From the NCBI RefSeq assembly GCF_001042985.1, contig NZ_JYKY01000015.1, positions 51,583 to 115,582 on the forward strand: 64,000 nucleotides of DNA, given 5' to 3'. The stretch is from Pseudomonas lundensis (GTDB lineage: Bacteria > Pseudomonadota > Gammaproteobacteria > Pseudomonadales > Pseudomonadaceae). The notes under the pieces were generated by a model. It searched no databases. It was not told the DNA's origin and saw nothing but the letters and a program-made list of their open reading frames with translations. Made by a program: the position numbers and the translations under genes. Below are positions 45,424-53,155 of this stretch, in pieces (position 1 is the stretch's first letter; each line of letters begins with the position of its first letter).

Positions 45424-46608
45424 ATGTGGTACAACGGTTTACTTGACCTGTCAGCCTGGCAACTGGTGGCAGTCACTCTGTTGATGACCCACGTGACCAT
45501 TATCGGTGTCACGGTTTATCTCCATCGCTACTCAGCTCACCGCTCCCTGGAGCTCAATGGTGGCCTGAAACACTTCTTCCGCTTCTGGCTGTGGCTCACC
45601 ACCGCACAGAACACCCGCGAGTGGACAGCCATCCACCGCAAGCACCACGCCAAATGCGAAACCGCCGATGACCCGCATAGCCCGGTCATGAAAGGGTTAT
45701 CGACCGTTCTGCGCAAAGGTGCAGAACTTTATCGCGAAGAAGCACAAAACCCCGAAACCCTGCGCATCTATGGCAAGAACTGTCCCGAAGACTGGATTGA
45801 GCGCAATCTGTACTCGCGCTACAAATTGTTGGGCGTTGCGATCATGCTCGCTATCGACCTGCTGCTGTTCGGCGCCATCGGCCTGACCATCTGGGCGATC
45901 CAGATGATGTGGATTCCAGTCTGGGCCGCCGGTGTGGTGAACGGTCTGGGCCACGCGGTGGGTTATCGCAACTTCGAATGCCGCGATGCGGCGACCAACC
46001 TGGTGCCGTGGGGCATCATCATTGGTGGCGAAGAGCTGCATAACAACCACCACACCTACCCGAACTCGGCCAAGATGTCGGTGAAAAAGTGGGAGTTCGA
46101 CCTCGGCTGGGCGTGGATCAAAGTGTTCAGCTTTTTACGCCTGGCCAAAGTGCAGCGTGTTGCGCCCATCGCCCACCGGGTCGAGGGCAAAGGCAGCCTG
46201 GACATGGACACCGCCATGGCCATTCTGAACAACCGTTTCCAGATCATGGCGCAGTACCGCAAGCTGGTCATCGCACCGCTGGTTCAGCAAGAGCTGGCCA
46301 AGGTCGATCATTCGGTACGTCATCAGTTCCGCCGCGCCAAGCGCTTGCTGTCGCGCGAAACCAGCTTGCTGGAAGACCGTCATCACCAACGTATCGAGAC
46401 GCTGCTGGAGCACAGCCAGTCGCTGAAAGTGATTTACGAGAAGCGTCTGGCCTTGCAACAGATCTGGGTCAAGACCAGCTCCAACGGGCACGACATGCTG
46501 GCGGCGATCAAAGAGTGGGTTCACGAAGCCGAAGCCAGCGGGATTCAATCGTTGCGGGATTTCGCCAAGCAATTGAAAACCTACTCGCTGCGCCCCGCAG
46601 CGGTCTGA
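45424..46608 (+). CDS. desA: membrane fatty-acid delta-9 desaturase DesA
   Basis: 394 residues from ATG 45424 (MWYNGLLDLSAWQLVAV); codons before it are not conserved. Four TM helices and the three histidine boxes of membrane desaturases: HRYSAH, HRKHH and HNNHH. P. aeruginosa DesA (PA0286) introduces a double bond into phospholipid acyl chains under aerobic conditions. A long C-terminal helical extension (about 240-394) distinguishes it from acyl-CoA desaturase DesB. Useful at low temperature. Confidence 0.95.
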   Translation: MWYNGLLDLSAWQLVAVTLLMTHVTIIGVTVYLHRYSAHRSLELNGGLKHFFRFWLWLTTAQNTREWTAIHRKHHAKCETADDPHSPVMKGLSTVLRKGAELYREEAQNPETLRIYGKNCPEDWIERNLYSRYKLLGVAIMLAIDLLLFGAIGLTIWAIQMMWIPVWAAGVVNGLGHAVGYRNFECRDAATNLVPWGIIIGGEELHNNHHTYPNSAKMSVKKWEFDLGWAWIKVFSFLRLAKVQRVAPIAHRVEGKGSLDMDTAMAILNNRFQIMAQYRKLVIAPLVQQELAKVDHSVRHQFRRAKRLLSRETSLLEDRHHQRIETLLEHSQSLKVIYEKRLALQQIWVKTSSNGHDMLAAIKEWVHEAEASGIQSLRDFAKQLKTYSLRPAAV

Positions 46609-46616
46609 TCGGGAAC

Positions 46617-46647
46617 GCGTCACTGCTGCTTGCGGTAGCAGTGACGC
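46617..46647. terminator. stem-loop between desA and the HDOD regulator
   Basis: GCGTCACTGCT and AGCAGTGACGC, perfect 11-bp stem with a 9-base loop, in the 43-base gap between convergent genes. A likely bidirectional terminator although T-runs are short. Confidence 0.6.
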
Positions 46648-46651
46648 GCAC

Positions 46652-47866
46652 TCAAGCCTTTTTGACCAAACGCTCCAGCTCCGGCACGCCGACTTTCAAC
46701 AGGCGTGCCGTTTTGCTTTTTGCCACCGCGTCCACCCCTTCTTCAGGCTGCAAACTGGCCACCTGCCCCGCCAGATTCATCAACAACGCCTCCCGCGAAT
46801 ACACCCCGCCACCCAAGTGATAGATCGCTGCGATCAGCTCACGCAGCTCCAGCGGCAAGCGCCAGCGCGTGCGCAATGCTGAACCATAGGCCGCACCGAA
46901 CTCCGCCAGCGACTCGTCAATGGCTTGCGTGTCCAGCGCACCGCCAGCCTGTAGCCACTCTTGCAGACAGCGCAACAGCGCCAGATCACCCAGACGGTGC
47001 AATAATCCGGCGCAATAACAGCGCTCCTGATCCAGGCTCAACATGCGCGCCAGCGTGCGCCCGTATTCAGCCGTGTGCAGCGACGCGTTCCAGTAATGTT
47101 CCGCGTAATCGGCCAGGCAAGGATCGCTGAGGCGAGCGCTGCGCTTGAGGGTCAACCCGAGCACCAGGTTCATGCTTTGTGCGGGCCCGAGGCGCTGCAA
47201 CGCCTGCGCCAGCGTCTGCACCGGACTGGCCCGATGCTGGGCCGCGCTGTTGGCGGCCGCAATCAACACCGCCGTGATTTGCGGATCGGTGCGTACTTCT
47301 TGCTCAAGCAGTTTGAGGTCCAGGCCACCCGGATTGAGGCTGCGTTTGACCGCCAGTTGCACGTCGGCCAGCAAAGGCGCGCCATCCGATGAAGCACGCC
47401 GGTGTTCCAGAAATCGTTTGAGTGTCATGCCGGGGGTCAGCGGCGGAACATCACACGCCACCTCTTGCCCCGCACTCAGCAGCAGGCCTTGCAGGCGCTG
47501 TGTCAGGCCGGGCATGTCCAGCGGCTTGGTCAGGTAAGCCGTGGGCGCCAGTGGCAGGGCTTCACGCACGCTGGCACTGTCGTTGCGATTACTGAGCAAG
47601 ATAAACGGCAACACGGGGCTGCGCCGACGCTGGCGCACATGCCGCAACAGGTCGAGGCCACTGACGCCAGAGAGGTCCCAGTCGGCAATCACCAGATCGT
47701 AGCGGGTGTCACCCAACAGCGCGATCGCCTCCTGACCTTCGCCACAGACATCCAGTCGCGCATCGCAACGCACACTCAGTACCACTTGTTTGAGCAGATC
47801 CCGAGACCACGGGTCGGTCTCGGCAATCAGCACGCTCGGCGCAGTGGATACATCAACAGCAGTCAT
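46652..47866 (-). CDS. response regulator with HDOD domain
   Basis: 404 residues from ATG 47866 (MTAVDVSTAPSVLIAETD) with CGGAGCG upstream. Receiver domain (about 15-135) with the phospho-acceptor Asp in VIADWDLSGVSG and Lys in LTKPLD. An HDOD domain follows (about 175-380), with LLHRLGDLALL. HDOD proteins act in signalling without the HD metal pair. Role unknown; single gene, convergent with desA. Confidence 0.9.
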   Translation of the reverse strand: MTAVDVSTAPSVLIAETDPWSRDLLKQVVLSVRCDARLDVCGEGQEAIALLGDTRYDLVIADWDLSGVSGLDLLRHVRQRRRSPVLPFILLSNRNDSASVREALPLAPTAYLTKPLDMPGLTQRLQGLLLSAGQEVACDVPPLTPGMTLKRFLEHRRASSDGAPLLADVQLAVKRSLNPGGLDLKLLEQEVRTDPQITAVLIAAANSAAQHRASPVQTLAQALQRLGPAQSMNLVLGLTLKRSARLSDPCLADYAEHYWNASLHTAEYGRTLARMLSLDQERCYCAGLLHRLGDLALLRCLQEWLQAGGALDTQAIDESLAEFGAAYGSALRTRWRLPLELRELIAAIYHLGGGVYSREALLMNLAGQVASLQPEEGVDAVAKSKTARLLKVGVPELERLVKKA

Positions 47867-47953
47867 GATTACGCTCCGGCAAATGTCCATGCACCTTAGT
47901 CAATGCCACGCGTCGGATACAGGCAAAAAGCCTTATTTGCGCTGTACAGACGC

Positions 47954-47979
47954 AAAAAAACCGCCGAAGCGGTTTTTTT
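47954..47979 (-). terminator. rho-independent terminator of gabDT
   Basis: AAAAAAACCGC-CGAA-GCGGTTTTTTT, 11-bp perfect arms; on the minus strand the loop is TTCG and the stem is followed by seven T. It begins 31 bases after the gabT stop. Confidence 0.93.
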
Positions 47980-48010
47980 GTGTCACAGGTCACATCTCAG
48001 ACGCCGGGGC

Positions 48011-49294
48011 TCACGCCAGTTCAGCGAAGCACTCTTCGATGATGGCCAGGCCTTTGTCCAGTTGCTCGTCAGGCGATGTCAGCGGCACCAGCACCCGCAA
48101 GACGTTGCCGTAAGGACCGCACGACAGCAGGATCAGACCTTTCTCACGCGCTTTGGCGACTACTTGCGCCACAGCCGCTGCATTTGGTTTGTGGGAGTCG
48201 CCGCCTTCGAACAGCTCGACCGCGATCATGGCGCCCAACGCACGCACATCACCGATGACCGGGTACTTGGCCTGAATCGCCTTCAGACCGGTGACCAGAC
48301 GCTCGCCCACTGCTTTGCAGCGGTCCAGCAAGTGCTCTTCTTCAAACACTTCCAGCACGGCCAACGCGGCCGCACAGGCAATCGGGCTACCAGCATACGT
48401 GCCACCCAGACCACCCGGTGCGATAGCGTCCATCAGTTCAGCCTTGCCGCACACACCGGCCAACGGGAAGCCGCCTGCGATGGATTTGGCGAACGTGGTC
48501 AAGTCGGCGGTGACGCCCATCTGCTCCATGGCGAAGAACGTACCGGTACGGCCTGCGCCGGTCTGTACTTCGTCCGCGATCAACAGGATGCCGTGCTTGT
48601 CGCACAACTCACGCAGGCGCGCCATGAACGCTTTCGGCGCCACGTAAAAACCACCTTCGCCCTGTACCGGCTCGATGATGATGGCGGCGATGTCTTTTGG
48701 CTCGGCGTCGTTTTTGAAGATGCGCTCGATGCTGGCAATGGAGTCATCAACGCTGATGCCATGCAGTTCGCACGGGTACAGCGCGCGGAAGATACCGCCC
48801 GGCATCAGGCCCATGCCTGCCGAGTAAGGCACGACTTTACCGGTCAGGCCCAACGTCATCATGGTGCGACCGTGGTACGCGCCAGTGAAGGCAATTACAC
48901 CCGCACGGCCCGTGGCGGCACGGGCGATTTTCACGGCGTTTTCCACGGCTTCAGAACCGGTGGTGACCAGCAGGGTTTTCTTGTCGAAGTTGCCCGGCAC
49001 CTTGGCGTTGATTTTCTCGCACAGCTCAACGTAGGGCTCATAGGCCAACACCTGGAAGCAGGTGTGGGTCAGTTTGGTCAATTGCGCTTGAACGGCGGCA
49101 ACGATTTTCGGGTGCAGGTGACCGGTGTTGAGTACGGCAATACCGCCTGCGAAGTCGATGAATTCACGGCCTTCAACGTCAGTGACGGTAGCGTTCTTCG
49201 CAGATTCGGCGAAGATCGGGTGAATCTGGCCAACACCGCGCGGGACAGCGGCTTCACGGCGTTTCATCAGGGATGCGTTGGTCTTGTTGCTCAT
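48011..49294 (-). CDS. gabT: 4-aminobutyrate aminotransferase
   Basis: 427 residues from ATG 49294 (MSNKTNASLMKRREAAVPRG) with GAGGAC upstream. Class III aminotransferase: PLP lysine in FAKSIAGGFPLAG, GAYHGRTMMTLGLTGK and IADEVQTGAGRTG. It transfers the amino group of GABA (also 5-aminovalerate) to 2-oxoglutarate, giving succinate semialdehyde, which gabD oxidises. Follows gabD by 176 bases on the same strand and ends at a strong terminator. Confidence 0.96.
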   Translation of the reverse strand: MSNKTNASLMKRREAAVPRGVGQIHPIFAESAKNATVTDVEGREFIDFAGGIAVLNTGHLHPKIVAAVQAQLTKLTHTCFQVLAYEPYVELCEKINAKVPGNFDKKTLLVTTGSEAVENAVKIARAATGRAGVIAFTGAYHGRTMMTLGLTGKVVPYSAGMGLMPGGIFRALYPCELHGISVDDSIASIERIFKNDAEPKDIAAIIIEPVQGEGGFYVAPKAFMARLRELCDKHGILLIADEVQTGAGRTGTFFAMEQMGVTADLTTFAKSIAGGFPLAGVCGKAELMDAIAPGGLGGTYAGSPIACAAALAVLEVFEEEHLLDRCKAVGERLVTGLKAIQAKYPVIGDVRALGAMIAVELFEGGDSHKPNAAAVAQVVAKAREKGLILLSCGPYGNVLRVLVPLTSPDEQLDKGLAIIEECFAELA

Positions 49295-49470
49295 GGGTGT
49301 CCTCATTCGCCGCTCATCAAACGGCGTGGTTCAAGGCTGACGCGCCGGGCAGACAACCAGGCCAGCATGCGATGATCGACTGGCATGGCGCTCCCGGCCA
49401 CAGGAATTAACACGTTGAAACGCAGAAGAAGCATCGCTCTCGTGCCCCCTCTGCTGAACCACCCGCCGGG

Positions 49471-50913
49471 TTAGATGCCCAGGCAGAGATATTTTATTTC
49501 CAGGTAGTCTTCGATGCCGTATTTGGAGCCTTCACGGCCCAGACCCGACGCCTTGATACCCCCAAACGGGGCGACTTCATTGGAGATCAGACCCGTGTTC
49601 ACACCGACCATGCCGTATTCCAAGGCTTCTGCTACACGGAATACACGGCTCAGGTCGCGTGCATAGAAGTAGGACGCCAGACCGAACTCGGTGTCGTTGG
49701 CCATCGCGATCACTTCGGCTTCGTCTTTGAAGCGGAACAACGGCGCCAGCGGACCGAAGGTCTCTTCCTTCGCCACAGCGGCATTTTTCGGCACGTTAAC
49801 CAGAATAGTCGGCTCGAAGAAGCTGCCTTCCAGGCTGTTACCACCGGTCAGCAGGGTGGCGCCTTTGCTCACGGCGTCTGCAATGTGCTCTTTGACTTTG
49901 GCCACGGCCTTGTCATCGATCAGCGGACCGGTGGTGGTGCCCTCTTCCAGACCGTTGCCGATCTTCAGCTTGCCCACAGCCGCTTTGAGTTTTTCAGCAA
50001 ACGCGTCGTACACCGAATCCTGAATGTACAGACGGTTGGCACAGACGCAGGTCTGACCGTTGTTGCGGTATTTGGAAATAATCGCGCCTTCGACGGCCTT
50101 ATCCAGGTCCGCGTCATCGAACACGATAAAGGGCGCGTTGCCACCCAGCTCCAGCGACACTTTTTTGATGTCCTTGGCGCATTCAGCCATCAACTGGCGA
50201 CCAATTTCAGTCGAGCCGGTGAAGGACAATTTGCGCACGATCGGGTTGCTGGTCAGCTCGCCGCCGATGTCGCCAGCGCTGCCGGTGACCACGCTCAACA
50301 CGCCCTTGGGAATGCCTGCACGGTGCGCCAGCTCAACCAGTGCCAACGCGGAAAAAGGCGTTTGCGAAGCCGGTTTGATGACCATGGTGCAACCGGCCGC
50401 CAACGCGGGGCCTGCTTTACGGGTGATCATGGCCGCCGGGAAGTTCCACGGCGTGATGGCCGCTGTCACGCCAATGGGTTGCTTGATCACGATCAGGCGC
50501 TTGTCGGGCTGGTGGCCCGGGATGACGTCGCCATAAATGCGCTTGGCTTCTTCAGCGAACCACTCGATGAAGGACGCGGCGTATACGATCTCGCCCTTGG
50601 CTTCGGCCAGCGGTTTGCCTTGCTCCATCGTCATCAGGCGACCCAGGTCATCCTGGTGCTCGATCAGCAGCTCGAACCAGCGGCGCAGTTTGGTGGCACG
50701 CTCTTTGGCGGTCAGGGCACGCCAGGCGGGCAACGCTTTGTCGGCAGCTTCAATGGCGCGGCGGGTTTCCGCAGCACCCATTTTTGGCACAGTGCCGAGA
50801 ATTTCGCCGGTGGCCGGGTTGTTAACATTGATCGTCTGGCCGCCGTCGGCGTCTACCCAAGCCCCGTCGATGTAGGCTTGCTGGCGGAACAACTGTGCGT
50901 CTTTGAGCTGCAT
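49471..50913 (-). CDS. gabD: succinate-semialdehyde dehydrogenase (NADP+)
   Basis: 480 residues from ATG 50913 (MQLKDAQLFRQQAYIDGAW) with AAGGAAAG upstream. Aldehyde dehydrogenase with the catalytic Cys in NNGQTCVCANR, the general base Glu in VSLELGGNAPF and the cofactor-binding FTGSTEIGRQL. It oxidises succinate semialdehyde to succinate, completing the GABA shunt. Gene order gabD-gabT as in other Pseudomonas. Confidence 0.96.
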   Translation of the reverse strand: MQLKDAQLFRQQAYIDGAWVDADGGQTINVNNPATGEILGTVPKMGAAETRRAIEAADKALPAWRALTAKERATKLRRWFELLIEHQDDLGRLMTMEQGKPLAEAKGEIVYAASFIEWFAEEAKRIYGDVIPGHQPDKRLIVIKQPIGVTAAITPWNFPAAMITRKAGPALAAGCTMVIKPASQTPFSALALVELAHRAGIPKGVLSVVTGSAGDIGGELTSNPIVRKLSFTGSTEIGRQLMAECAKDIKKVSLELGGNAPFIVFDDADLDKAVEGAIISKYRNNGQTCVCANRLYIQDSVYDAFAEKLKAAVGKLKIGNGLEEGTTTGPLIDDKAVAKVKEHIADAVSKGATLLTGGNSLEGSFFEPTILVNVPKNAAVAKEETFGPLAPLFRFKDEAEVIAMANDTEFGLASYFYARDLSRVFRVAEALEYGMVGVNTGLISNEVAPFGGIKASGLGREGSKYGIEDYLEIKYLCLGI

Positions 50914-51219
50914 GTGGGCTTTCCTTAACAGCACCGCGCGGGCGCGGAGCAAATTATTGAGTGTAGAAAGGCGCCAAAGGTGGCTGCCGTCAGGAAGTCA
51001 TTCACTGCCAAAGTGTTCAAAAAACGCACAACACACACGGCGTGCGGTTTAGCACTCAGACAAGAGCGTTTGAAATCTCAAACGAATCCTAGGAGCAAAG
51101 GGGGTAAAGGACAATAGGCTGTTCGAAAAAAAGAACAAGCGGCGTTCCTCTCCCTTTTCTCACACGGCCGTCATTAATAGCCCATATCGGCTTGAGAAAC
51201 ACCCGCTCAATCAGCGGCA
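50914..51219. other. gabD upstream region with an 18-base palindrome
   Basis: No gene is seen in about 300 bases between gabD and the tRNA promoter. It holds the perfect dyad CGTTTGA-AATC-TCAAACG at 51067-51084, 154 bases upstream of the gabD start. It is a candidate operator for gabDT, regulator unknown. A sigma-54-like TGGCGC-N5-TACA on the minus strand near 50970 matches too weakly to call. Confidence 0.4.
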
Positions 51220-51248
51220 TGGACGGGTGACACGCAGATGAGTATCAT
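51220..51248 (+). promoter_or_regulatory. sigma-70 promoter of tRNA-Arg
   Basis: TGGACG and TATCAT separated by 17 bases, followed by a GC-rich discriminator before the tRNA, as in stringently controlled stable RNA promoters. The predicted start is about 51255. Confidence 0.55.
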
Positions 51249-51260
51249 GGCGCCCGCGCT

Positions 51261-51337
51261 GCACCAGTAGCTCAGCTGGATAGAGTACTGCCCTCCGAAG
51301 GCAGGGGTCGTGGGTTCGAATCCCGCCTGGTGCACCA
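51261..51337 (+). tRNA. tRNA-Arg (anticodon CCG)
   Basis: 77 bases including encoded CCA. The acceptor stem GCACCAG pairs with CTGGTGC, the D-arm has AGCTCAGCTGGATAGAG, the anticodon arm CTGCC-CTCCGAA-GGCAG gives CCG, and the T-arm has GGTTCGAATCC. The cloverleaf is complete. It decodes CGG. Confidence 0.97.
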
Positions 51338-51343
51338 TCTTCT

Positions 51344-51361
51344 TTCCCTTGCTCAAGGGAA
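51344..51361 (+). terminator. possible tRNA terminator stem
   Basis: TTCCCTT and AAGGGAA around GCTC, seven bases after the tRNA end. The T-run that should follow is absent, so support is weak. Confidence 0.3.
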
Positions 51362-51530
51362 CCGCTTTACCCCTCCGTTGTTATTGACTCCCCGCACGCT
51401 ATCGCTTGAAGCACTGCCGCGCCTGAATTTGCACCCGGACGTGCAGGTAGAAGGGCGGGTGTACTCCATTCTGGCGCCCTCCCTTTCAGGGACTTGCCCG
51501 CAGGGACGTTGCGCTGGGGCGAGCAATCAT

Positions 51531-51551
51531 GAATGATACGGCTTCTCATTC
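51531..51551. promoter_or_regulatory. Fur-box-like site upstream of fecI
   Basis: GAATGATAC-GGC-TTCTCATTC: seven of nine arm positions are complementary and the right half matches the TTCTCATT half of the Pseudomonas Fur box. It ends 27 bases before the fecI start, the right place for iron repression. Confidence 0.45.
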
Positions 51552-51578
51552 ACGCCCTTGCCCGCTTGAGTCTCTGTG

Positions 51579-52097
51579 ATGCCCTCGCCTTCCCCTTCCC
51601 GCTTGCTGGCCAGTTTTCAGGAGCATTACGACGATCTATTGTCGTTCCTGACACGCCGCCTGCGAGATCGCCACCGGGCGGCGGACGTGGCACAGGAAAC
51701 GTGGATTAAATTGGCGAAGATCGATCCTCACTCGATCACGGTGTTGAATGATCGGCACTTTATTTTCAAAGTCGCGGGCAATCTGGCCATTGATGCGTTG
51801 CGGATCGATCAGCGCCAGACCCGCAATTTGAGCGCCGAACCGCCCTCGGTTGAACTGGTCGATCCGGGCCTGCCGCCTGAAGGGCTGCTGCTGGCCAAGG
51901 AACGCATCGGGATTCTCGACCAGGCGTTACAGCAGTTATCGCCCAACGCCCGGCAAGCACTGCTTATGAGCCGCATCGACGGGATGACACAAGCCCAGAT
52001 CGCCGCCGAGCTGGGCGTGTCGCCAAGTATGGTGGCAAAATACATCGGCCAGGCGTTGCGCCACTGCCGTGACTGGCTCAAACACAACCATGCCTGA
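51579..52097 (+). CDS. fecI: FecI-type ECF sigma factor
   Basis: 172 residues from ATG 51579; the GTG just before is an alternative. Sigma region 2 is HYDDLLSFLTRRLRDRHRAA with DVAQETWIKLA, and region 4 is LSPNARQALLMSRIDGMTQA with an HTH to SMVAKYI. It belongs to the iron-starvation ECF group that directs transcription of an adjacent TonB-dependent receptor gene when freed by FecR. The stop overlaps the fecR start by 8 bases. Confidence 0.93.
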   Translation: MPSPSPSRLLASFQEHYDDLLSFLTRRLRDRHRAADVAQETWIKLAKIDPHSITVLNDRHFIFKVAGNLAIDALRIDQRQTRNLSAEPPSVELVDPGLPPEGLLLAKERIGILDQALQQLSPNARQALLMSRIDGMTQAQIAAELGVSPSMVAKYIGQALRHCRDWLKHNHA

Positions 52098-53040
52098 GCC
52101 CGCCGCAATGCCTCCTTGCCCCTCCACTGACGACCTCGACGATCAGGCCATTGACTGGCTAACCCGGTTGCACTCGGGTGACGCCACGGCCCGAGAGCGA
52201 CTGGCGTATGCACAGTGGCAACACCTGAGCCCGGCACACAAAGCAGCGGCCCAAGAGGCCGAAGCGCTGTGGGCAGACATCGGCTTGACCCCTACGGCCC
52301 ACACGCACGTCGACACACCTCGCCCACGCCGCAAGGCTGCTCGCTGGGCCAGCGGACTGGCGGCCGGGCTGGTGCTGGCGATATTCGGTTACAGCGCGGC
52401 CGAGGGCGTGCCGGGCTGGTTCGACACCCATCACACCGGCGTTGGCCAGCGCCAGCAATGGGTGTTGAGCGATGGCTCGCGGGTCACGCTCAACAGCGCC
52501 AGCGCGATCACGGTTGATTTCAATGAACACCGGCGCACGCTCTCACTGCGCAAGGGCGAAGCCCTGATTGAAGTGGCTGAAGATCCGTCGCGGCCTTTTA
52601 TCGTCGAGGCCGGCGCCGATCGGGTGCAAGCCAAGAGCGCCACGTTCAGCGTGCGCCGCGACCCGGATCAAACACGGGTGCTGGTGGCCACCGGCGCGGC
52701 ACAGGTCGAGCATCAGGCCCAAACCCTGGAGCTGCGATCCAATCAGTTAGCGGTTTACCGGGCCGGACAGACGCTGGCCGAGCGCGATCAGGTGGACGCC
52801 CATGCGCTCACGGCCTGGCATCGCGGCAAACTGATCTTCAACCGCAAACCGTTGCAAGAAGTGCTGGCCGAGCTGGAGCGCTATCAATACGGGCACATCA
52901 TCGTTCCCGATGCCGGGCTCGGCGCACTGCAAATCAGCGGTGTGTTCGACCTCAACGACCCGCACAACCTGCTGCATACCCTGGAGCAGCGTTACGGCCT
53001 GAACATCACCTATTTGCCGTTTGTGGCGTGGGTGCGCTGA
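52090..53040 (+). CDS. fecR: FecR-type sigma regulator
   Basis: 316 residues from ATG 52090. The N-terminal cytoplasmic domain (DUF4880, AIDWLTRLHSGDATARERLA with WADI) binds the sigma factor. One TM follows at about 90-107 (ASGLAAGLVLAIFGYSA), then the periplasmic FecR domain (QQWVLSDGSRVTLNSASA), and a C-terminal STN-like part (LQISGVFDLNDPHNLLHTL) that should contact the receptor's N-terminal domain. It passes the receptor-occupied signal to FecI. Confidence 0.93.
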   Translation: MPEPAAMPPCPSTDDLDDQAIDWLTRLHSGDATARERLAYAQWQHLSPAHKAAAQEAEALWADIGLTPTAHTHVDTPRPRRKAARWASGLAAGLVLAIFGYSAAEGVPGWFDTHHTGVGQRQQWVLSDGSRVTLNSASAITVDFNEHRRTLSLRKGEALIEVAEDPSRPFIVEAGADRVQAKSATFSVRRDPDQTRVLVATGAAQVEHQAQTLELRSNQLAVYRAGQTLAERDQVDAHALTAWHRGKLIFNRKPLQEVLAELERYQYGHIIVPDAGLGALQISGVFDLNDPHNLLHTLEQRYGLNITYLPFVAWVR

Positions 53041-53097
53041 AAATAATTCTTCGCGGGCACTGCAAGATCCACTCGGGCATATCGTCGTAGTAAGACT

Positions 53098-53122
53098 GAG
53101 AGCGAAATACGTTCTCATTTGC
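53098..53122. promoter_or_regulatory. half Fur box before the TonB receptor
   Basis: The right half TTCTCATTTGC (53112-53122) matches the Pseudomonas Fur consensus in all 11 positions, the left half in 5 of 11. It lies 34 bases before the receptor start. Confidence 0.35.
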
Positions 53123-53155
53123 GACATAAAAACCCGAAGAAGGATTGCAAAAGCG

